A model generated the notes under the pieces. It searched no databases. It was not told the DNA's origin and worked only from the letters and a program-made list of their open reading frames with translations. Both the position numbers and the translations under genes were made by a program. This document shows positions 1 to 6,883 of a stretch of DNA of 11,803 nt, piece after piece (the first letter of the stretch is position 1; each line of letters begins with the position of its first letter). Origin of the DNA: Thermodesulfovibrio sp. (GTDB lineage Bacteria > Nitrospirota > Thermodesulfovibrionia > Thermodesulfovibrionales > JdFR-85); contig JALUSH010000120.1 in the NCBI GenBank assembly GCA_027016675.1, positions 1 to 11,803 of the forward strand. Direction: 5' to 3'.

Positions 1-24
1 ACGGGAATACGCTCGCTGTCCATT

Positions 25-124
25 TAATTTTGCCATAGTGGCTGCCGTGAGGGCAGCCAGGCAAAATTACCTCGGAGGCAGGGGTACCCCTAAAAATCGT
101 AGATTTTTTGGGGCAGAGACCGAG
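25..124. repeat. Block of nested inverted repeats, function unknown
   Basis: This gene-free left edge contains several complementary arms. TAATTTTGCC (25-34) pairs with GGCAAAATTA (60-69), enclosing a second stem GGCTGCC (40-46) with GGCAGCC (52-58). A third hairpin runs from 87-98 to 102-113 (CCCC, then an A-rich arm, loop GTA, T-rich arm, then GGGG) with one T-T mismatch, and CTCGG (71-75) can close around it with CCGAG (120-124). GGGGTACCCC (81-90) is itself a palindrome. No long T-tract follows on either strand, so it is not a typical intrinsic terminator. A stop codon at 25-27 could end a plus-strand gene lying outside the window. It may be a structured RNA, the end of a mobile element cut by the window edge, or an intergenic repeat. 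I do not recognise a family. Confidence 0.5.
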
Positions 125-201
125 TCGGAGAGTGACAGTGCAGGAGGATGTGGATTTTGTATTCAGATTTCCTGGGTTGCAGGTTTGGAAATATCAGACA
201 A

Positions 202-975
202 TTACATTGGAAACGTTTTCAATAACCAGGTGTGGATTTCAGTGGCTATTTCCTCCCATCTCTGACCCCATATCACACCTGAATGATTAATACCCTTTAT
301 AAAGATGTAATCAGCATTATAAAATCCAGCAAGTCTCTTGCATTTGGCAAGACTGTCAGTATCAATTACCAGTACAGGGCAGGATATATTGTGCGGGTTC
401 ACTTCAATACCAGTCATCATCTCCCTGATAACTCTTCCTGATTCTTTACTCAAGGTTTTATATATATTATCCAGTTCTTTTTCATCCATATCTTCCCCTA
501 TAGCTTGCATTAGGGCCTCTTTATCAGGAGAGACTATGTCTGGAATTTTCTCTAACAGAGATGGTGAAGCTGTTCTCCTCATGGTTCCCTTTGGCTCTGT
601 ACTGTTCAGAAGAATCAATGCTTTAACTTTGTGGGATTCACTGTACTTTTGAGCAACTCTCCCTCCCATACTGAAGCCTATTATCACGGGAGGTTGTTTA
701 ATAGCATGGACAACCTCTTTTATATCCTGTACATAATCCATAAAACTGATCTTAGATATATTGACGGGCTTGCTCATATAATGTCCCCTCAGGCTGACTG
801 TATAACATCTCCATCCTTTTTTTGAGAAAAACTCAAGATAGTATTTCCAGTCTACAGCAGAACCATGACGTCCGTGGATAAAGAGTAAAGGGGTTTTATG
901 CTGTGGCTGCTCAGGGATATGTGATTCTACGTATAAACGGTTAGGTCCCACATAGATAATATCTTTAAGGATCAT
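202..975 (-). CDS. Alpha/beta hydrolase (serine hydrolase fold), substrate unknown
   Basis: A 257-residue cytosolic protein with no signal peptide and the layout of a compact alpha/beta hydrolase. The oxyanion-hole motif F-I-H-G is at 32-35. The nucleophile elbow G-F-S-M-G-G is at 100-105 with Ser102. A beta strand (V-L-V-I, 201-204) is followed by Asp205/Asp207, candidates for the acid, and N-H-S near the C-terminus offers His231 as the catalytic base. Members of this family include esterases, thioesterases, lactonases and C-C hydrolases, and the sequence alone does not choose between them. Its ATG overlaps the stop of the regulator gene by four bases (ATGA), so the two are almost certainly co-transcribed and translationally coupled. 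Its placement with the activator, opposite the catabolic operon, suggests an accessory step such as releasing the transported acid or an inducer, or clearing stalled CoA esters (inference). The fold is certain; the reaction is not. Confidence 0.88.
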   Translation of the reverse strand: MILKDIIYVGPNRLYVESHIPEQPQHKTPLLFIHGRHGSAVDWKYYLEFFSKKGWRCYTVSLRGHYMSKPVNISKISFMDYVQDIKEVVHAIKQPPVIIGFSMGGRVAQKYSESHKVKALILLNSTEPKGTMRRTASPSLLEKIPDIVSPDKEALMQAIGEDMDEKELDNIYKTLSKESGRVIREMMTGIEVNPHNISCPVLVIDTDSLAKCKRLAGFYNADYIFIKGINHSGVIWGQRWEEIATEIHTWLLKTFPM

Positions 976-2363
976 CTATTGATCTGGTATTTCTTGATTT
1001 TTTCATAGAGCGTTGCCCGTGCAATCCCAAGCTCTTTGGCAGTCTTTGCCTTGTTCCAGTTGTTTTTCTCCAGGGCACCGAGGATGACATGCCTTTCATT
1101 GTCTGCCAGGGTAGCGTTATGATAATTAACGGGTGTTACATTGTGTGTGACTGTAAAGTAACGGTGTTTCAATTCATCTGGAAGGTCTGAAATCTCAATG
1201 CTTCTTCCATTACAGAGGCTTACAGCACGTTCAAGGACATTTTTGAGTTCACGTACATTGCCTGGCCAGTGGTAATTAATAAGTGCATTCATGGCAGGTT
1301 GAGAACATGATAGATAGGGCATGTTCATCCTTTTCAGGAAGAATCGCATCAGCACTGGGATATCTTCTTTTCTTTCCCTGAGAGGTGGTATAGAGATGGT
1401 GGTTGTACTGATTCTGTAAAAGAGGTCCTCTCTGAAGGTGCCTTCTTTAATCATGGATTTCAGGTCCTTGTTAGTGGCAGATACAAGTCTGAAGTTGACT
1501 TGTTTGGGTTTAATAGAACCCAGTCTGTAAACTATCTTTTCTTCAAGGACACGGAGTAGTTTGACCTGGAAATGAAGTGGTATATCTGCAATCTCATCCA
1601 AAAAGAGTGTGCCCCTGTCAGACAGCTCCAAGAGGCCCACCTTTCCACTCTTCTGGGCGCCTGTAAAGGCCCCTGGTTCATATCCAAATATCTCGGATTC
1701 AAAAAGGTCCTTGGGAATTGCAGCACAGTTTATGCTCACGAAGGGGCCTCTGCTCCGTGTACTTTCCTGGTGAAGGGCATGGGCAAAGAGCTCTTTACCT
1801 GTGCCGGTCTCTCCTGTAATTAATACTGGAAAATCCGTATTGGCGTATTGCCTGATCATCTCTTTTGCCTGCAGAATGGAAACACTCTCTCCCTTGATGT
1901 CATCAATAGAGTATCGAGATGATAGTATGCTGTTTACCTTTTCCCTGTATGTATGCACCTTCTTTTCCAGGTAGGAGAGTCTTTCAGAGAGGTCCTTCAG
2001 TTCACCTATGTCTCCAAAGAGGCTTTGAGAAATTACACCCACGAGGCAGCCTTTATCAAAGACAGGGATTCTATTTACAATCAATATCTTTTTTTGTTTG
2101 CCATCACTTACAGTGCATTTAAATCCAAGCTCTGGCTGTCCTGTTCTTACAACCTCACTGATCCTTGAACCAGGGATATAATTTGTAATGGGTTTTCCTA
2201 TTACCTCTTCCTGATCCACTCCAAGATAGTCAGCATAGGTTTTGTTAATAAATTGGATGTTGCAATCATTGTCACAAAATATTATTCCACTTGGCAAGCT
2301 ATTGAGAATAATCTCGGCAAGATTGTTAATAAAGGAAGTATTCTTTTTTTGAGTTGAAGGCAT
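972..2363 (-). CDS. PAS domain sigma-54-dependent transcriptional activator
   Basis: A 463-residue bacterial enhancer-binding protein. An N-terminal PAS sensor domain (about 15-120) leads through a short coiled-coil linker (about 121-147) to the AAA+ domain. That domain has Walker A G-E-T-G-T-G-K at 184-190, the sigma-54 contact loop G-A-F-T-G-A at 231-236, and Walker B T-L-F-L-D-E at 252-257. A Fis-type helix-turn-helix occupies the last 30 residues or so. There is no receiver domain, so it is not a classical response regulator; the PAS domain probably senses a small ligand or redox state directly. I chose the ATG at 2363 because an AAGGG ribosome site precedes it and the PAS domain starts soon after. 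The longer in-frame start at 2489 would run through the promoter and operator sequences. It is transcribed away from the operon that it most likely controls, with the hydrolase gene coupled behind it. Function as an activator is near certain; its target is inferred from the sigma-54 promoter next door. Confidence 0.95.
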   Translation of the reverse strand: MPSTQKKNTSFINNLAEIILNSLPSGIIFCDNDCNIQFINKTYADYLGVDQEEVIGKPITNYIPGSRISEVVRTGQPELGFKCTVSDGKQKKILIVNRIPVFDKGCLVGVISQSLFGDIGELKDLSERLSYLEKKVHTYREKVNSILSSRYSIDDIKGESVSILQAKEMIRQYANTDFPVLITGETGTGKELFAHALHQESTRSRGPFVSINCAAIPKDLFESEIFGYEPGAFTGAQKSGKVGLLELSDRGTLFLDEIADIPLHFQVKLLRVLEEKIVYRLGSIKPKQVNFRLVSATNKDLKSMIKEGTFREDLFYRISTTTISIPPLRERKEDIPVLMRFFLKRMNMPYLSCSQPAMNALINYHWPGNVRELKNVLERAVSLCNGRSIEISDLPDELKHRYFTVTHNVTPVNYHNATLADNERHVILGALEKNNWNKAKTAKELGIARATLYEKIKKYQINR

Positions 2364-2381
2364 TTTACATCCCTTTAAAAA

Positions 2382-2411
2382 ATTATAACAAAAGTGTCTG
2401 TATGAAAACAA
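2382..2411 (-). promoter_or_regulatory. Extended -10 promoter for the activator gene
   Basis: On the minus strand, TGTTATAAT (2390 down to 2382) is a perfect extended -10 element (TGn plus TATAAT). A weak -35, TTGTTT (2411 down to 2406), sits 18 bases upstream. Transcription would begin near 2375, only about 12 bases before the ATG, so the message would start close to the ribosome site. The TGTCT/AGACA half-sites overlap this promoter, which suggests autoregulation. Confidence 0.55.
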
Positions 2412-2444
2412 GACATGTCTGAAAATAAAACACATTTTTAGACA
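2395..2444. promoter_or_regulatory. Candidate upstream activating sequence: TGTCT/AGACA half-site cluster
   Basis: Four half-sites lie within 50 bases: TGTCT (2395-2399), AGACA (2411-2415), TGTCT (2416-2420) and AGACA (2440-2444). The middle two abut to form the perfect palindrome AGACATGTCT. The two TGTCTG copies are 21 bases apart, about two helical turns, and both are followed by A-rich sequence. The cluster lies about 172-221 bases upstream of the predicted sigma-54 start (about 2616), a normal distance for an enhancer bound by a sigma-54 activator. It overlaps the activator's own promoter. Confidence 0.5.
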
Positions 2445-2546
2445 GTCCAGCGAAATAAATCCAGTCTGCATATATGATTTATATACCACTTCCTTGCCCC
2501 ATCAAGAAGCTGTATTAACAGGGCTTTAAGGCCTTTAATGATATAT

Positions 2547-2562
2547 GATTTTCCTGAAAATC
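2547..2562. repeat. 16-base inverted repeat in the divergent control region
   Basis: GATTTTC (2547-2553) and GAAAATC (2556-2562) are perfect 7-base arms separated by CT. The element lies roughly 54-69 bases before the predicted transcription start, between the enhancer-like cluster and the -24/-12 promoter. It could be an operator for a second regulator or a bending site. The AT-rich composition makes chance occurrence possible. Confidence 0.35.
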
Positions 2563-2589
2563 AGAGGATTTATAACAACACGGTCTTTC

Positions 2590-2605
2590 TGGTACAAGAC
2601 TTGCT
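2590..2605 (+). promoter_or_regulatory. Sigma-54 (-24/-12) promoter for the oxidoreductase operon
   Basis: The sequence TGGTAC-AAGAC-TTGCT matches the sigma-54 consensus TGGCAC-N5-TTGCA/T at all but one position. GG (2591-2592) and GC (2603-2604) have the required 12-base separation. Transcription should start near 2616, giving a leader of about 54 bases before the ATG at 2670. Its position next to a divergently transcribed sigma-54 activator strongly supports it, and it rules out the longer reading-frame start at 2538. Confidence 0.82.
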
Positions 2606-2611
2606 TTTAAG

Positions 2612-2644
2612 AAAACAAAAAGACCATAAAAAACAAAAAGACCA
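2612..2644 (+). repeat. Short tandem repeat in the operon leader
   Basis: The 15-base unit AAAACAAAAAGACCA occurs at 2612-2626 and again at 2630-2644, a period of 18 bases. Both copies lie at or just after the predicted start of transcription, in an A-rich and apparently unstructured leader before the ribosome site CGGAGGAG (2656-2663). It may be an unfolded translation-enhancing leader or a simple duplication. Confidence 0.5.
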
Positions 2645-2669
2645 ACTAAAATCATCGGAGGAGATTTAT

Positions 2670-4319
2670 ATGCAAACCATGGACTGTTTGAAACTATCAC
2701 GTAAGGTTGCACCCTGCCAGAAATCCTGTCCAGCAGGGATTGATGTTCCAAGATATATAAGGGCTATAGCAATGGGTAAGTTTGATGAATCACTGGCTAT
2801 AATACGCGAGGCAATACCATTCCCTTCCATATGTGGGTATGCATGTTTTGCTCCCTGTGAAATCAGGTGTAGCAAAGGACAGTTTGACGAACCAGTAGCT
2901 ATAAGGGCATTAAAAAGGTTTGTGGCTGAGAAGGGTGGTACACTCTGGAAGGAGCGACTTAAGAAGAGCTCTCCCACTGGAAAGAAGGTTGCAGTTATAG
3001 GGGCAGGCCCAAGTGGTCTAACCGCAGGTTATCTGCTTACCCTGAAGGGTCATGATGTAACTGTATTTGAAGGCAGATCCGAGCCTGGCGGTATGATGAG
3101 ATGGGCAATACCTGAGTACAGACTGCCCAGTGGGATTGTAAGGGCAGAGATAAAGGAGATTGCTGATACAGGGGTTAAAATCCAGACAAACACAAGGGTT
3201 GAATCCATTGAAAAACTGAAACAATCAGGCTTTCATGCCATATATGTTGCCTGCGGTGCACAAAAAAGCGCATCCCTTGGCATACCTGGTGATAGTTTGC
3301 CTGGTGTAATCGGGGCTATAGAGTTCTTAGAGGCAGTTAAATCTGATAAACCAGTTCATGTGGGTGAAAGAGTTTGTGTGATCGGTGGTGGAAATGCAGC
3401 TATTGATGCTGCACGCACCGCAGTTCGCATGGGTGCCAAGGAGGTAAAGATATACTACAGACGGACAAGGAATGAGATGCCAGCCTATCCTGATGAGATT
3501 GATGCTGCTATTGAAGAAGGGGTGGATTTGATCTTTCTCTCTGCCCCATCAGCAATTGAGCAACAGGGGGGTGCCCTGAAGGTAACCTTTGATTGTATGG
3601 AACTGGGGCCACCCGATGAAAGTGGAAGGCCAAGGCCGGTCTGTAGATTTGGTTTCAACTATAGTGAGGTCTTTGATACAGTCATCTCAGCTATTGGACA
3701 GGAAGTTATACTGAAAAAGGATTTTGGTATCCTCCGTAATGAGAATGGCCGAATTAGGGTGGATGCCAATAATCTTGAGACAGATATTGAAGGGGTTTTT
3801 GCCGGGGGGGATGTTGTCCTTGGGCCCGCCTCTATTATTGAGGCAATCAGTCATGGAAAACGAGCAGCCTCATTTATTGACCGTTACCTTGGAGGTGACG
3901 GAGATATTACCCTGAAATTTGCTCCTGAAGAGACAGATCTTAACATGAGCTTTTATCCTGAGGTATTTTCACCAAGGGTGGAGATACCAAATAATCCAGT
4001 GGGAGTAAGGATAAACAACTTTGATCTCGTTGAAAAGACGCTTAATCCATATCTTGCAAGGAAGGAGTCAGACAGATGTTTATGGTGTGATTATAGGCAT
4101 TTCAATGTGGAGGTTGATTTTGATGCCTGCAAGGAGTGCGGATACTGCCTGAATGTCTGTCAGATGGAGGTGTTTGCACCAGGGACTCGTTTCAATGCAA
4201 AGGGCTACCGTCCGGTAGAGGTCAAAAACCAGGGCAACTGTGTGGGTTGCATGAAGTGTTTTTATAGCTGTCCTGATTTCTGTATAGAAATAAAAGCTGG
4301 TGAAGGAGAGAGGTTATGA
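2670..4319 (+). CDS. GltD-like FAD/NAD(P) oxidoreductase with C-terminal 2[4Fe-4S] ferredoxin domain
   Basis: A 549-residue fusion, probably the electron-transfer (delta-like) subunit of the oxidoreductase encoded next. The N-terminal iron-sulfur region has Cys16, Cys20, Cys55, Cys59, Cys63 and Cys67, as in the GltD/dihydropyrimidine dehydrogenase family. The FAD Rossmann motif V-I-G-A-G-P-S-G spans 109-116. A second nucleotide motif G-G-G-N-A-A (239-244), followed by Y-Y-R-R-T, is typical of NAD(P) binding. The FAD-closing G-G-D is at 379-381. The C-terminus has Cys470/Cys473 and then two full ferredoxin motifs: Cys487, 490, 493, 497 and Cys524, 527, 530, 534. The first CxxC of the GltD N-terminal cluster is absent, and the R-C-L-W-C at 469-473 looks like its counterpart placed near the other end. 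The start at 2670 has a strong ribosome site (GGAGGAG) and lies downstream of the sigma-54 start. The stop overlaps the alpha gene by four bases. The likely role is passing electrons from 2-oxoacid oxidation to NAD(P) or ferredoxin. The cofactors are well supported; the final acceptor is inferred. Confidence 0.9.
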   Translation: MQTMDCLKLSRKVAPCQKSCPAGIDVPRYIRAIAMGKFDESLAIIREAIPFPSICGYACFAPCEIRCSKGQFDEPVAIRALKRFVAEKGGTLWKERLKKSSPTGKKVAVIGAGPSGLTAGYLLTLKGHDVTVFEGRSEPGGMMRWAIPEYRLPSGIVRAEIKEIADTGVKIQTNTRVESIEKLKQSGFHAIYVACGAQKSASLGIPGDSLPGVIGAIEFLEAVKSDKPVHVGERVCVIGGGNAAIDAARTAVRMGAKEVKIYYRRTRNEMPAYPDEIDAAIEEGVDLIFLSAPSAIEQQGGALKVTFDCMELGPPDESGRPRPVCRFGFNYSEVFDTVISAIGQEVILKKDFGILRNENGRIRVDANNLETDIEGVFAGGDVVLGPASIIEAISHGKRAASFIDRYLGGDGDITLKFAPEETDLNMSFYPEVFSPRVEIPNNPVGVRINNFDLVEKTLNPYLARKESDRCLWCDYRHFNVEVDFDACKECGYCLNVCQMEVFAPGTRFNAKGYRPVEVKNQGNCVGCMKCFYSCPDFCIEIKAGEGERL

Positions 4320-5491
4320 AAAGATATCTTGAGACAGGGAATTTTGCTATAACTGAAGGTGCTATTCTTGCTGGGTGCCGCTTTTTTGCAGGCTATCCCA
4401 TAACTCCTGCAACAGAGATTGCCGAGGCAATGTCAAGAAGGCTTCCCCAGGTGGGTGGTATATATCTTCAGGGTGAGGATGAATGTGCAGCCCTCCACCT
4501 CTGTATAGGTGCATCTCTGGGTGGGTATAAGGCGATGACCGCAACATCAGGGCCTGGTTATATCCTTTATGCTGACCCCTATGGTTGGGCTATTGGTTGT
4601 GAAATCCCCCTGGTTGTCCTTAACTCGGGCCGTGTCGGTCCTGTGAGTGGTATTACAGGTGCACCAGGACAGGGCGAGTTTTATCTGACCCGTTATCCTA
4701 CCCAGGGGGGCAATTTTGAAACAATTGTTCTTGCACCCAATTCTGCACAGGAGGCCATGGCAATAACTGTTGAGGCCTTTTATCTATCTGAAAGGTTCAG
4801 AACTCCTGTTACCATACTTGCAGACCAGTTAATCACAGATGGTTTTGAGGACATCAGTGTGCCTGAGAATGAAGAGGAAATGAAGGAGATGGGTTTCAGG
4901 ACATGGCCAAGGAAGATAAACAGGGGGCCTCACTTTTACCCACCCACAGATGAGATAGATATCCCACCTGTGGTGCTCGGGCATAACACAGGGGCATTAT
5001 GCTCTGACTGGACACCTACAGAGGAGGGGTATGATATTGAAGAGGTTGAGGCGCACCACAAGCATGCCTATCGGCTCATCTATAAAATCAGGAACCACAG
5101 AGACCTATTTAATCATCTCTATGAGAAGAAGTTTATGGATGATGACCCTGATCTGGTGGTTGTATCATACGGTACTCCTTCAAGGGTGGTAAATACAGCA
5201 GTTGCCAAGGCCAGGCAGGAGGGGTTGAAGGTAGGTGCCCTCCGTTTGATTAATCTGTGGCCCTTTCCTGATGAGCACTTCCAGAGAAGCACCAAATACC
5301 TTGCACTTGAGTTGAACTGGGATGGACAGCTGGTAAGAGAGGTGCAACGTGCTGCTGGCAAGGATTCAGAGGTGCATTTTACAGGATGTTGTGGAGAGCT
5401 TCCAACTGTGAATGATTTGATTGAAATATTTGAGAAAATTCTAAAAGGCCAGCCACTTGCGAGAAAGGGCTGGCAACTGGAGGAGTGGTAA
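4316..5491 (+). CDS. korA: 2-oxoacid:acceptor oxidoreductase, alpha subunit (KorA/VorB type)
   Basis: A 391-residue alpha subunit of the 2-oxoacid:ferredoxin oxidoreductase superfamily, which oxidatively decarboxylates 2-oxoacids to acyl-CoA. The pyrimidine-binding domain shows Y-P-I-T-P (27-31), E-D-E (54-56) and T-S-G-P-G (77-81). A transketolase C-terminal-like domain follows (about 275-390, starting near D-L-V-V-V-S-Y-G). The loop after the conserved G-P at 108-109 reads V-S-G-I-T-G-A-P-G-Q-G-E. 2-oxoglutarate enzymes usually have a S-T-G-x-P-T loop here, so substrate preference may differ. The gene starts inside the stop of the preceding one (ATGA) with GGAGAG upstream, and the beta gene begins one base after its stop. 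The symbol reflects family membership only; the substrate could be 2-oxoglutarate, a branched-chain or aryl 2-oxoacid, or another acid. Confidence 0.9.
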   Translation: MKRYLETGNFAITEGAILAGCRFFAGYPITPATEIAEAMSRRLPQVGGIYLQGEDECAALHLCIGASLGGYKAMTATSGPGYILYADPYGWAIGCEIPLVVLNSGRVGPVSGITGAPGQGEFYLTRYPTQGGNFETIVLAPNSAQEAMAITVEAFYLSERFRTPVTILADQLITDGFEDISVPENEEEMKEMGFRTWPRKINRGPHFYPPTDEIDIPPVVLGHNTGALCSDWTPTEEGYDIEEVEAHHKHAYRLIYKIRNHRDLFNHLYEKKFMDDDPDLVVVSYGTPSRVVNTAVAKARQEGLKVGALRLINLWPFPDEHFQRSTKYLALELNWDGQLVREVQRAAGKDSEVHFTGCCGELPTVNDLIEIFEKILKGQPLARKGWQLEEW

Positions 5492-5492
5492 T

Positions 5493-6329
5493 ATGGATTA
5501 TCTATCAAGGAAATATCTAAGACCAAGAAAGATACCGAGTACAGCCTGTTCAGGTTGTGGGCTGGGGATTAACCACAAGGCAGTTGTTCAGGCAATCTAT
5601 GAGCTTGGGCTTGAGGTGGAGGACGTAGTCTGGGGAACTTCAATTGGGTGTGCAGGCCGTCAGACCTTTGGTACATGGAAGGGTGACGGATTTGCCGGTA
5701 CCCATGGTAGGGTATATGCGATTGCGAGGGGATTGCGGCTTGCCCTGCCACCAGAGAAGAAAATCATCCTTACCGTGGGTGATGGTGATGCCTTTGGAAT
5801 AGGATTATTACATCTCATACACGCGGCACGTTGTAATGCTGATCTTACAGTGATAGTAAATGATAATCTGGGCTATATGTCAACAGGCGGGCAGTATGGC
5901 TGGACCACACCTATTGGCAGCAGGACAGACAGTAGTCCCTATGGAATGTTTGAACAGAACTTAATGAGCGAAGGAATGGATGTACTGAATATGCTGAGGT
6001 ATGCAGGTGCTACCTTTCTTGCCCGTCATGTATCCATGGATGGGTATCGTGCTGTGGAAAGTATAAAAAAGGGTATCCAGAACAGGGGCTTCTCATTAAT
6101 CCATATGGTTTATCCCTGCCCTACAAACTTTGGAAGCAGAGAACTTGGTACAAGGAATCCCTTAAGCATATACAGATGGATAGAAAGCAAGGCTGCCCCT
6201 CTGGGAGAGGAGAAGGAGGATACTGTATGGGCTACAGGTGTCTATTATGATGCCAGCAATTCAAGACCTGAGTTTTCCGAAAATATCCGAAAAAACATTG
6301 AGAAGATAAGGAGGTCTATAGCAGCATGA
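5493..6329 (+). CDS. korB: 2-oxoacid:acceptor oxidoreductase, beta subunit (thiamine pyrophosphate-binding)
   Basis: A 278-residue catalytic beta subunit. Cys19 and Cys22 (in C-S-G-C-G), Cys53 and Cys209 match the four ligands of the cluster carried by this family. The thiamine diphosphate-Mg motif begins G-D-G-D at 96-99 and ends with the Asn residues at 123/125. It is followed by the family stretch G-G-Q-Y-G-W-T-T-P (132-140) and S-P-Y-G (148-151). Length is normal for KorB. I preferred the ATG at 5493, seven bases after GGAGGAG, to a TTG at 5457 that would overlap the alpha gene and add 12 atypical residues. The stop overlaps the gamma gene by four bases. With alpha and gamma it forms the catalytic unit in the cytoplasm; the reaction is oxygen-sensitive, consistent with an anaerobe. 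The substrate is unassigned. Confidence 0.92.
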   Translation: MDYLSRKYLRPRKIPSTACSGCGLGINHKAVVQAIYELGLEVEDVVWGTSIGCAGRQTFGTWKGDGFAGTHGRVYAIARGLRLALPPEKKIILTVGDGDAFGIGLLHLIHAARCNADLTVIVNDNLGYMSTGGQYGWTTPIGSRTDSSPYGMFEQNLMSEGMDVLNMLRYAGATFLARHVSMDGYRAVESIKKGIQNRGFSLIHMVYPCPTNFGSRELGTRNPLSIYRWIESKAAPLGEEKEDTVWATGVYYDASNSRPEFSENIRKNIEKIRRSIAA

Positions 6330-6865
6330 AAGTGAGGACAGAAATACTCGCAAGTGGATTTGGAGGACAGGGGGTGGTAAGGCTTGGACAGATTATAGGA
6401 GAGGCCGCGGTAAAGGAAGGATATCGTGTTACCATGCTGAAGAGTCATGGCACTGAGATGAGGGGAGGATATGTCAGGAGCCAGGTTGTTATATCCAGGG
6501 AGCCTGTTGACAGCCCCATAGTGGAAAATCCTGACATCTTTGCCGCCCTATCCCTTGCTGCCTATAATTCTTTCAAGCACCTTGTTACTGATGGGATTAT
6601 ACTATACGATCCTGCCTTTGTTGTCGAGATTGATAATACGCTTACCTGCATACAGAAGCCTGTACCAGCAAAAGATCTCTCAGTGGAGAATTTTGGAAGG
6701 CCCGTCTTTGCTAATACCATCATGCTTGGTGCTATATCCAGACATCTTGATGTCCTGGATAGAGATGTGGTGCTTGAAAGTATTTTGCATGTTATACCAA
6801 AGTTTCATGAGGAAAACAAAAGGGCCTTTGAGATAGGGTATTCCTTTTTTAACGGTAAAAAGTAA
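6326..6865 (+). CDS. korC: 2-oxoacid:acceptor oxidoreductase, gamma subunit
   Basis: A 179-residue gamma subunit of the pyruvate/ketoisovalerate oxidoreductase catalytic-domain family. The diagnostic G-F-G-G-Q-G-V-V occurs at 11-18, followed by the conserved K-S-H-G-T-E-M-R-G-G stretch (39-48). In the family this domain helps form the CoA-binding part of the complex. The start overlaps the beta stop (ATGA), with AAGGAGG at 6308-6314 somewhat far upstream (11 bases), so translation probably depends on coupling. It completes a D-A-B-C gene order in which the first gene provides the ferredoxin/flavin module. The normal length and intact motif argue for a functional subunit. Confidence 0.92.
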   Translation: MKVRTEILASGFGGQGVVRLGQIIGEAAVKEGYRVTMLKSHGTEMRGGYVRSQVVISREPVDSPIVENPDIFAALSLAAYNSFKHLVTDGIILYDPAFVVEIDNTLTCIQKPVPAKDLSVENFGRPVFANTIMLGAISRHLDVLDRDVVLESILHVIPKFHEENKRAFEIGYSFFNGKK

Positions 6866-6883
6866 TGTACATTTCATAAAACA

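Noticed and set aside
87..113. Intrinsic terminator for the hydrolase transcript
   Set aside because: The hairpin lies about 90 bases past the stop and neither strand has a T-run after it.
2..265. Plus-strand open frame running from the left edge to 265
   Set aside because: It is open but has no recognisable protein character, overlaps the hydrolase 3' end and runs through the inverted-repeat block.
2364..2489. N-terminal extension of the activator by 42 residues (start at 2489)
   Set aside because: It would cross the half-site cluster and the extended -10 promoter, lacks a ribosome site, and reads unlike any PAS protein N-terminus.
2500..2513. Possible IHF site (cATCAAgaagcTG) between enhancer and sigma-54 promoter
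   Set aside because: IHF would fit the looping model, but the sequence misses two positions of the consensus, including one of the TT pair, so it is not listed as a feature.
2538..2669. N-terminal extension of the flavoprotein by 44 residues (start at 2538)
   Set aside because: It begins upstream of the predicted sigma-54 start, has no ribosome site and spans the promoter; the ATG at 2670 has GGAGGAG.
5119..5526. 135-codon minus-strand frame under the alpha/beta junction
   Set aside because: Shadow of the alpha gene; no ribosome site and a composition typical of antisense reading.
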